NCBI GenBank assembly: GCA_016927595.1
Contig: JAFGMI010000024.1
Coordinates: forward strand, 115,838-179,837
From: Melioribacteraceae bacterium
GTDB lineage: Bacteria; Bacteroidota; Ignavibacteria; Ignavibacteriales; Melioribacteraceae
Reading direction: 5' to 3'
DNA length: 64,000 bases
Shown here: piece by piece, positions 57,831 to 64,000 of the stretch
Position numbering within the stretch: the stretch's first letter is position 1
Layout: every line of letters begins with the position of its first letter
The notes under the pieces: generated by a model
What the model saw: only the letters and a program-made list of their open reading frames with translations
Databases searched by the model: none
What the model was told of the DNA's origin: nothing
Position numbers and translations under genes: made by a program

Positions 57831-58913
57831 ATGCAAATCGGATTAGTTGGACTGCAATTCTCAGGAAAATCCACTCTATTCAGTACTCTATCAGGTAACA
57901 TACAAACAGAAAGTTCACAGGGCAGGGAGGAAGCTCAGATTGAGGTGATCGGTGTGCCTGATGAAAGGCTCGATAAACTGACTGAGATGTTTCAACCAAA
58001 AAAGAAAATTAATGCCACGATTGAATTTTTTGATACTCCGGGGCTAAGAATGTCCGACGACGGTAAGGTGAAAATAACAACCACCTTCTTGAATAATGTT
58101 AGAAATAACGATGCTTTGTTTTATGTTATCAGGCAGTTTTCGGATGAAACCGTAGCTCATCCGATGAATTCTGTAGATCCAGCAAGAGATATTGAATTTC
58201 TTGAGGTCGAATTTTTATTCTCGGATCTTTCATTTCTCGAAAACCGTATCGAAAGACTTAAAAAAGATGCGATGAAGTCGAAGGATGAAAAACTGAAAAA
58301 GGAATTACCGCTTATCGAAAAATGTTACGAGCATGTAGAAGAGGAAAAACCATTACGGACATTAATACTCGATGAGAGTGAATTAAAGTTATTGTCCGGT
58401 TACCAGCTATTGACACTCAAACCGCTACTAATTGGATTAAATTGTGATGAAAACTCGATAAAAAATATTGATGCGATTGTAAGCGGAATTAAAAATAAGC
58501 TCCTCAATTTAGATGTAGAGATCATACCGTTTTTCGGAAAGATTGAGCAGGAACTTTCTCAACTGGACGAGAACGACAGGGAAACCTTCATGTCTGATTA
58601 CGGCATTAAAGAATCCGCCCTGACAAAAATAATCAGAACATCGTATCAGATACTGGGGCTGCAGTCGTTTTTTACTGTAGGCGAAGATGAATGCCGTGCA
58701 TGGACGATTAAAAAAGATTATACGGCTCAGCAGGCTGCAGGTGTAATTCATACTGATTTTTATAATAAATTTATCAGGGCAGAGGTTGTTCATTACGGAG
58801 ATTATATAGCGCATGGCAGTTTTAACAAGTGTAAAGAAGCCGGTGTTTGGAGGCTTGAAGGAAAGGATTATCTTGTAAAAGATGGCGACATAATCTCAAT
58901 AAGACACAGTTAA
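57831..58913 (+). CDS. ychF: YchF-like GTPase/ATPase, divergent
   Basis: The 360-residue protein is an Obg-related TRAFAC P-loop protein: Walker A GLQFSGKST, switch DTPGLRMSDDG, and NCDE in place of the GTPase NKxD, as in YchF. The C-terminal TGS/DUF933 region is well conserved (RAWTIKKDYTAQQAAGVIHT, DFYNKFIRAEVVHYGDYIAH, GKDYLVKDGDIISIR). The P-loop GLQFSG differs from the usual GLPNVG of YchF. ATG at 57831 (MQIGLVGLQ) is preferred over one 24 bases upstream because the domain begins at once. Confidence 0.85.
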   Translation: MQIGLVGLQFSGKSTLFSTLSGNIQTESSQGREEAQIEVIGVPDERLDKLTEMFQPKKKINATIEFFDTPGLRMSDDGKVKITTTFLNNVRNNDALFYVIRQFSDETVAHPMNSVDPARDIEFLEVEFLFSDLSFLENRIERLKKDAMKSKDEKLKKELPLIEKCYEHVEEEKPLRTLILDESELKLLSGYQLLTLKPLLIGLNCDENSIKNIDAIVSGIKNKLLNLDVEIIPFFGKIEQELSQLDENDRETFMSDYGIKESALTKIIRTSYQILGLQSFFTVGEDECRAWTIKKDYTAQQAAGVIHTDFYNKFIRAEVVHYGDYIAHGSFNKCKEAGVWRLEGKDYLVKDGDIISIRHS

Positions 58914-58932
58914 AATTATAAGGAGTGTAAAA

Positions 58933-60396
58933 ATGCCGAAACAGGTTATTGAAGGATTGAAACCGGAATTATTGTGGAATTATTTTTATGATATTTCACA
59001 AGTACCGCGACCCTCTAAGAAAGAAAAAAAAATAAGAGCATTTGTAAAAGAATTTGCTAAAAAAAACATTTTTGATTTCAAGGAAGATAAAACCGGAAAT
59101 ATAGTTATTAAAGTACCTGCCACTCCCGGATATGAGAATAAACCTACTGTTGTATTACAGGGGCATCTCGACATGGTCTGTGAAAAGAACAAAGGGACAG
59201 AACACGATTTTGATAAAGATCCAATTAAACTTGTCAGAGACAATGGCTGGATAGCCGCAATCGGTACTACCCTCGGTGCAGACAATGGTATCGGGGTTGC
59301 CGCTGCAATGTCTGCCGCTACTGATAGCAGTGTGGTTCATGGTCCTCTGGAACTTTTAATGACTGTTGATGAAGAGACCGGTATGACCGGTGTGATGGGA
59401 CTTAAATCCAATTTTATTACCGGTAATATTTTATTAAATATGGATTCGGAAGAAGACGGCGCATTTTATGTAGGTTGTTGCGGCGGACTGGATACAGTAG
59501 GTGTATTTAAGGTGGATTGGAGCAGACCAAAGAAGGATATGGTTCCTTTCGAGCTTCTGGTAACCGGTTTAAAAGGCGGGCATTCAGGTCTGGACATTCA
59601 GGCTGGAAGAGCGAACGCAATTAAACTGCTTGGTATATTACTCAACAGAATTACTGGTATAAAGTACAGAATCAGCAGTATAAGTGGCGGATCAAAGCGG
59701 AATGCGATTCCGAGAGAAGCCGAAACCATCCTGATGATAAATCCATCTGACGAGGTAAAAGTCCAGAAAATCATCAACCAATTCGTTAATGATACTCTGC
59801 TCGAATTCTTTAAAAATGATGGCGGATTAAATGTAACATTAGCACGAAAAGATGTTAGTGTTAAATCAGTATTCTCAAAAAAGTTTACTAAAAAAATTAT
59901 AGACACTATCCTAGCCATGCCTCATGGAATAATGGCAATGAGTCCCGACATCCCGGATTTAGTAGAATCATCTACCAATCTGGCGACAATTACGCTGGAG
60001 GATGATACTCTTAAAATTGGTACCAGCCAAAGAAGCTCGATTGAAAGCGCCAAATATAATATAGCTTCAAGTGTAGCTGCTGTATTTAAACTTGCGGATG
60101 CCGACGAAGTTATAACGGGTGACGGTTATCCGGGCTGGCAGCCGAATATGAATTCTGAATTATTAGCTGTCTCAAAAAAAGTGTATGAAGAAATGTATTC
60201 AAAAGAACCTGCCGTTAAAGCTATTCATGCAGGGCTGGAATGCGGACTGTTGGGCAGCAAGTATCCTGGGCTCGATATGATATCCTTCGGGCCTACAATT
60301 CAGGGCGCGCACTCCCCGGATGAAAGGGTAAATATTGCCGATGTAGAAAAATTCTATGAATTGCTCAAGGGTATTCTAAAAAAACTTACTGAGTAA
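58933..60396 (+). CDS. pepD: PepD, aminoacyl-histidine dipeptidase (M20)
   Basis: A zinc dipeptidase of 487 residues. Metal and catalytic blocks: LQGHLDMVCEKN, GTTLGADNGIGVAAAMS, VDEETGMTGVMGL and NMDSEEDG, with the dimerisation domain marked by GGHSGLDIQAGRANAIKLL and the final histidine in TIQGAHSPDERVNI. It degrades dipeptides in the cytoplasm. An AAGGAG site precedes the ATG. It lies 19 bases after the YchF-like gene and 83 bases before the acyl-CoA ligase gene. Confidence 0.96.
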   Translation: MPKQVIEGLKPELLWNYFYDISQVPRPSKKEKKIRAFVKEFAKKNIFDFKEDKTGNIVIKVPATPGYENKPTVVLQGHLDMVCEKNKGTEHDFDKDPIKLVRDNGWIAAIGTTLGADNGIGVAAAMSAATDSSVVHGPLELLMTVDEETGMTGVMGLKSNFITGNILLNMDSEEDGAFYVGCCGGLDTVGVFKVDWSRPKKDMVPFELLVTGLKGGHSGLDIQAGRANAIKLLGILLNRITGIKYRISSISGGSKRNAIPREAETILMINPSDEVKVQKIINQFVNDTLLEFFKNDGGLNVTLARKDVSVKSVFSKKFTKKIIDTILAMPHGIMAMSPDIPDLVESSTNLATITLEDDTLKIGTSQRSSIESAKYNIASSVAAVFKLADADEVITGDGYPGWQPNMNSELLAVSKKVYEEMYSKEPAVKAIHAGLECGLLGSKYPGLDMISFGPTIQGAHSPDERVNIADVEKFYELLKGILKKLTE

Positions 60397-60479
60397 TTCG
60401 TATACAAAAGGGCACCTAAATATTATCAGTCAATATCTTTTGAGTAATTAAATATTTACAATAGATATGAGAGTCTAAA

Positions 60480-62192
60480 ATGGGATATCAAAAAAAATTA
60501 TATGATGTACCGAAAATTAACTCCGTACAGCAGATGATATTGAAGACTGCTGAGAAGTACGGCGACAAATTAGCATTGGAAGATCTTAATCCTACTCCGA
60601 TAGGTAGAGTAACTTATTCTGAATTGCTGGAATCCATTTTAAAGTTTGGCGCTTCACTTCAGAAGCTCGGATACAAGGAAAGAGCACATATTGCGGTTAT
60701 CGGCGAGAACAGGGTACAGTGGGCTATAAGTTATTTAACATGTATGACATTCAATTATGTGGTTGTACCAATTGATAAAAATCTTACTGATAATGAAATA
60801 TTAAACATTATCCATGAATCGGATTCCGAAGCTGTGATTTATTCAAGTTCCTTCGAAAACCTTTTTACAGGAATTAGGCATTCACTAAAAAAGGTGAAGC
60901 ATCTTATATGCATGGATGAAGCTTCAGGTGATAAAGGTTTTCATTCAATGATCAGTATGATTAGGGATTCAGAACCTGTATCAATAACAGATCTGCCTGA
61001 AATTAATCCTGAGGATATGGCTGAAATAATATTTACATCGGGATCGCTGGGCAGAGCAAAGGGAGTAATGCTGTCTCAGAGAAACCTGGCTTCAAATCTT
61101 GTTGATATGGTTTCTATGTTGATGATGTATCCCGAAGACAGGTTCCTGTCGGTTCTTCCAATGCATCATACATACGAATGCACATGCGGTATGTTATGTC
61201 CCTTGTATTCCGGTTCTTCTGTTCATTATGCACGCTCCTTGAAAACCGTTGTTGAGGATTTTCAGCGGGCACATCCGACAATTTTACTTGGGGTGCCTCT
61301 CCTTTACGATAAAATGTTCAAAAAAATTGTTAAGTCGATTAATGATGATAAAGTTAAGTCAGTCATTGTCCCTCCTTTGAAAAAACTTACCAATTTTCTT
61401 GGATCGATAGGTATACGGGATATTAAGAAGAAAATTTTTAAAGAACTGCACGAAAGGTTCGGAGGAAACGTCCGCATTTTTATTGCCGGTGGAGCTGCAC
61501 CGGACCCGGAAGTTGCCAAAGGGCTAAGGGAATTCGGATTTAATTTCCTGCAGGGTTATGGTCTCACAGAAACATCACCAATTTTAACCCTAAACAGACT
61601 TGATAATTTTAAGGATGAAGCCGCCGGACTTCCGCTGCCGAGTGTTGAAATAAAAATTGTAAATCCGGACGAAAGCGGTTCAGGAGAAATATATACATCA
61701 GGTCCTAACATTATGCTTGGATACTATAAGAATCCTGAACTGACAGAAGAAATAATAGTCGACGGGTGGTTCAAAACAGGGGACATAGGATATATTGATG
61801 AAGATGGATTTCTTCACATTAATGGAAGGAAGAAGAATGTTATAATTTCTAAAAGCGGTAAAAATGTTTTCCCGGAAGAGATTGAAGACGCTTTAAATAA
61901 AAGTCCGTTTATATTAGAATCGATTGTATACGGGGCTGAAGATGAAAAGCAGGATGAAATAATAGCAGCACTGATTGTAGTGGATGCTGAAGCCTTAATT
62001 CAATATGCCGAAGAAAAGAATCTTACTATTAACGATGACATGATGAATACAATAATTGATCAGGAAATTAAGGGAATTAACAAAGCCCTGCCCTCGTATA
62101 AAAGAGTTGTTAAGTTCACGATAAGGGATAAGGAATTTGAGAAAACTACTACTCAAAAAATCAAAAGATATCTGATTAATAACGGAGATTAA
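60480..62192 (+). CDS. AMP-dependent acyl-CoA synthetase/ligase
   Basis: An ANL enzyme of 570 residues: IIFTSGSLGRAKGVMLSQ is the P-loop (with SGSLGRAKG rather than SGTTGxPKG), then LPMHHTYECTCGMLCP, IAGGAAPDPEVAKGL, GYGLTETSPI, DGWFKTGDIGYIDEDGF and the lysine-bearing C-terminal segment ending TTQKIKRYLI. It most resembles long-chain fatty-acid CoA ligases. It would activate fatty acids for lipid synthesis or oxidation, in keeping with etfBA nearby. The chain-length preference is unknown. Confidence 0.9.
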   Translation: MGYQKKLYDVPKINSVQQMILKTAEKYGDKLALEDLNPTPIGRVTYSELLESILKFGASLQKLGYKERAHIAVIGENRVQWAISYLTCMTFNYVVVPIDKNLTDNEILNIIHESDSEAVIYSSSFENLFTGIRHSLKKVKHLICMDEASGDKGFHSMISMIRDSEPVSITDLPEINPEDMAEIIFTSGSLGRAKGVMLSQRNLASNLVDMVSMLMMYPEDRFLSVLPMHHTYECTCGMLCPLYSGSSVHYARSLKTVVEDFQRAHPTILLGVPLLYDKMFKKIVKSINDDKVKSVIVPPLKKLTNFLGSIGIRDIKKKIFKELHERFGGNVRIFIAGGAAPDPEVAKGLREFGFNFLQGYGLTETSPILTLNRLDNFKDEAAGLPLPSVEIKIVNPDESGSGEIYTSGPNIMLGYYKNPELTEEIIVDGWFKTGDIGYIDEDGFLHINGRKKNVIISKSGKNVFPEEIEDALNKSPFILESIVYGAEDEKQDEIIAALIVVDAEALIQYAEEKNLTINDDMMNTIIDQEIKGINKALPSYKRVVKFTIRDKEFEKTTTQKIKRYLINNGD

Positions 62193-62259
62193 ATAATTGA
62201 ATATAGTGTTGGAATTTCGTAAAGTGCCAACTGATAATTCCAATTCTATATCAGGTTTA

Positions 62260-63615
62260 ATGTCGGTTCTCAGAAAAGTAATTATTGTCTTATTTTTTTA
62301 TCATATAAGTATATTGCCTCAGAATAATATCAAAAGAGGTAATCTTCTCGAGTCTCATCCTCTGTACATTTTTGAAGGATTAGGACCTACATTTACTAGA
62401 ACAGATTATTCTGAGATAGGTGTAAGGTACGATATTAAAATAGGTGCCGAGTATCTGCTGAAGTCTTTTTCAAATCATGCATTCGGTGGCAGGATTTCTG
62501 TTAATCTGATGGAATTAACAGCGAGTGATCCAACCAAGGTACCCTACACTCATGTGACGGATATTTTATCTTTAAATACCGGTTTTCTCTATACTTTCAG
62601 ACTAAATGATAAGATTTATCCTTACTTAACAACTGGTGTATCAGTCACTTATTTTGACCCGCGTGATTCGAACAGAGATAAACTTTCCGGGAATAAACAA
62701 AACCAATATGATAAACTTACTCCCGATTTTTATTTTGAAGCAGGCGTCAAATACAGACTTTCAAAAAACCTGTTGCTCTTTAGTGAGGGAAGTCTTTATA
62801 TAAACGATGACGACCTCCTGGATGATTACGATAATAATCACTATGCTGATTTTTACGGTACTCTCGTATTCGGTATAAGCTATGCTTTTAACTTTAATGA
62901 AGATGCTGATGACGACGGAGTACCTGACGAATGGGATATTTGCCCTTATACGCCTGCAGAGTTAAGCGTTGATAAATACGGCTGCCCTATTGATAATGAT
63001 ATTGACGGGATCCCTGATTACAGGGATAAATGTCCCGATACACCAATTGGTATCCCTGTAGACAGATTCGGATGTGCATTTGATAATGACAATGACCTTG
63101 TGCCGGATTATTTGGATAAATGTCCTGATACACCACGCAATGTTCTAGTCGATTCGCTTGGATGTCCGCTTGATACAGATAGAGACGGAGTTCCCGACTA
63201 TTTGGACCTGTGCCCTGATACAGAAGAGGGCAGCAAAGTCGATTCAACCGGATGTTACAAACTCGATGATAGCAAGAATTTTATCGAGAGCATTATTATA
63301 TACTTTGAATCGGGGAACGCCGATTTAGATGAGCAAGCTGAGTCTAAACTGAATAAACTAGTTTTTTACATGAATAACTATGAGAATATAAAATGGTATA
63401 TAGAAGGTCACAAAGACAGGATTGAAAGATCATCCGGAGAGGAGGATATAAGTCTGACCAGAGCCAAAAATGTTTTGGACTTCCTGCTCAGGAAGGGTGT
63501 TTCAATAAAAAAGCTAGAAATTTTTAACAAGGGAGATGGTTTTTCTGTCGCGGATAATAACACAATTGACGGAAGAAGTAAAAACAGAAGGGTGGTTATT
63601 TTCGGAATTAAATAA
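62260..63615 (+). CDS. OmpA-family outer-membrane protein with thrombospondin type 3 repeats
   Basis: From ATG at 62260 the protein begins with a signal peptide (VLRKVIIVLFFYHISILPQ); a TTG 63 bases upstream would add a non-signal tail. An eight-strand-like barrel (about residues 25-215) is followed by four calcium-binding TSP3-type repeats of the form DxDxDGxPDxxDxCPxTP (about 218-345), then an OmpA-like peptidoglycan-binding domain (IESIIIYFESGNADLDEQAE, WYIEGHKDRI, LTRAKNVLDFLL, RSKNRRVVI). It tethers the outer membrane to the wall. Confidence 0.92.
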   Translation: MSVLRKVIIVLFFYHISILPQNNIKRGNLLESHPLYIFEGLGPTFTRTDYSEIGVRYDIKIGAEYLLKSFSNHAFGGRISVNLMELTASDPTKVPYTHVTDILSLNTGFLYTFRLNDKIYPYLTTGVSVTYFDPRDSNRDKLSGNKQNQYDKLTPDFYFEAGVKYRLSKNLLLFSEGSLYINDDDLLDDYDNNHYADFYGTLVFGISYAFNFNEDADDDGVPDEWDICPYTPAELSVDKYGCPIDNDIDGIPDYRDKCPDTPIGIPVDRFGCAFDNDNDLVPDYLDKCPDTPRNVLVDSLGCPLDTDRDGVPDYLDLCPDTEEGSKVDSTGCYKLDDSKNFIESIIIYFESGNADLDEQAESKLNKLVFYMNNYENIKWYIEGHKDRIERSSGEEDISLTRAKNVLDFLLRKGVSIKKLEIFNKGDGFSVADNNTIDGRSKNRRVVIFGIK

Positions 63616-63624
63616 TTTTTCGAC

Positions 63625-63656
63625 CTTGCCTAATATTAAAAACTATAATATATTTG
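63625..63656 (+). promoter_or_regulatory. Predicted promoter of the tRNA-Gly locus
   Basis: CTTG at 63625-63628 and TATATTTG at 63649-63656 are 20 bases apart, matching the Bacteroidota -33/-7 pattern. It lies 32 bases upstream of the decayed tRNA-Gly copy and about 150 bases before the intact tRNA, so the copy occupies the promoter-proximal place. Confidence 0.55.
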
Positions 63657-63688
63657 AAATTCAATTTTGCACAATAAAGTGTGTTTTT

Positions 63689-63763
63689 GCAGAAGTAACC
63701 CTGCATGCAGATTAGTTGGCAGAGCCTCCCGGCATAATCGATGCAAAAATGATGTCGCGGGTT
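63689..63763 (+). pseudogene. Decayed tRNA-Gly copy with D-arm palindrome insertion
   Basis: Bases 63689-63700 resemble the tRNA-Gly 5' end with four or so changes. An insertion then includes the perfect palindrome CTGCATGCAG (63701-63710). AGTTGGCAGAGC (63714-63725) matches 11 of 12 bases of the intact D-arm (63816-63827) and GATGTCGCGGGTT (63751-63763) is identical to 63845-63857. The anticodon arm is unrecognisable, so this is not a functional tRNA. Confidence 0.75.
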
Positions 63764-63802
63764 GTGGGGAAAAATAGTTCTTAAAATTTTGAAGATATAT
63801 AT

Positions 63803-63875
<73 letters not shown>

Positions 63876-63878
63876 CAA

Positions 63879-63910
63879 AATAAAATCCACTCCATGTGGA
63901 TTTTATTGTT
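63879..63910 (+). terminator. Terminator-like hairpin after tRNA-Gly
   Basis: A perfect 12-bp stem AATAAAATCCAC/GTGGATTTTATT (63879-63890 with 63896-63907) with loop TCCAT. The T-rich 3' arm could act as the U-tract. It ends seven bases before the tRNA-Cys-like remnant. Confidence 0.65.
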
Positions 63911-63913
63911 TAT

Positions 63914-63960
63914 GGCGGCGTGGCTTCACCCGCCTTAGGCGGGCAAGAGTGGCTAAGGCG
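63914..63960 (+). pseudogene. tRNA-Cys-like 5'-half remnant with D-arm hairpin insertion
   Basis: GGCGGCGTGGC (63914-63924) plus CAAGAGTGGCTAAGGCG (63944-63960) read together as the acceptor strand and D-arm of a tRNA-Cys-like gene. They are split by a 19-base insertion containing the hairpin CCCGCCT-T-AGGCGGG (63929-63943). No anticodon arm follows; a GIY-YIG start codon comes six bases later. Assignment to Cys is by resemblance and by the common Gly-Cys-Leu tRNA cluster order; Ser is an alternative. Confidence 0.6.
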
Positions 63961-63965
63961 AAAAC

Positions 63966-64000
63966 ATGAACTATATTTATGTTTTAAGAAGTAAAAGGGA
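63966..64000 (+). CDS. Start of a stand-alone GIY-YIG nuclease gene (cut by window edge)
   Basis: The last 35 bases encode MNYIYVLRSKR, the characteristic first strand of small GIY-YIG proteins (here YIYVLRS, compare YTVYAIRS in the element at 31964). Only 11 codons are visible, so the family call rests on this motif and on the same context: it begins six bases after a tRNA 5'-half remnant bearing a D-arm hairpin. Confidence 0.65.
   Translation, partial: MNYIYVLRSKR

Overview
The window is AT-rich bacterial chromosome and is almost entirely coding. It most likely comes from the Bacteroidota/Chlorobi side of the tree, with an Ignavibacteria-like member the best guess. The indicators are a type IX secretion substrate with PorV/PorQ-type barrels, three promoter-like sites of the Bacteroidota form TTG-N19/20-TAnnTTTG, a bacillithiol gene (bshC), hydroxysqualene-route genes (hpnCDE), OmpA with thrombospondin-3 repeats, and frequent TTG starts. 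The assignment is inference from gene content; no marker-gene search was possible.

Layout. 1-6641: a truncated exonuclease/GIY-YIG fusion, then a rightward housekeeping run (YmdB phosphodiesterase, orphan DNA methyltransferase, folD, deoC, a HicB-like mini-protein, trmH, aroA). 6646-14992: bshC on the minus strand, then a tightly overlapping surface-glycan or glycolipid cluster (flippase-like protein, two GT2 glycosyltransferases, a NodB deacetylase) bracketed by two paralogous outer-membrane proteins, ending in a site-2 protease. 15177-19487: a type IX secretion group (lipoprotein, C-terminal-sorting-domain protein, two PorV/PorQ-like barrels). 19586-31840: FemAB-like acyltransferase, glycosyltransferase, SRP RNA, NhaC antiporter, uvrC and glgC (minus strand), M1 aminopeptidase, LpxH-like phosphatase with no standard start codon, and penicillin-binding protein 1A. 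31845-32328: a disrupted tRNA-Leu locus. 32371-36808: hpnCDE and a eukaryotic-type citrate synthase. 36902-41674: a 1590-residue adenylation/unknown/GNAT fusion. 41802-54983: pyrG, a TPR protein, purN, purH, mreBCD-mrdA-rodA, pyrF and a DUF2851 protein. 54990-63615: a DUF151 nuclease and etfBA (minus strand), then clpS, a YchF-like GTPase, pepD, an acyl-CoA ligase and OmpA. 63625-64000: tRNA-Gly and the start of a further tRNA-associated element.

The most unusual signal is a repeated architecture at tRNA genes. At 31905-32286 and 63914-64000, a 5' half of a tRNA gene with a short GC-rich hairpin inserted in its D-arm is followed within a few bases by a small stand-alone GIY-YIG nuclease gene. 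In the first case the nuclease gene runs directly into an intact tRNA-Leu(CAG). A decayed tRNA-Gly copy with a similar D-arm hairpin but no nuclease gene precedes the intact tRNA-Gly(GCC). This looks like a family of minimal tRNA-targeting GIY-YIG elements. It predicts an intact tRNA-Cys just beyond the right edge of the window.

The genes otherwise fit a rod-shaped Gram-negative cell that builds its own wall (mre/mrd, PBP1A, PBP2), lipid A, glycans, squalene-type lipids, purines and pyrimidines, and exports proteins through a type IX system.
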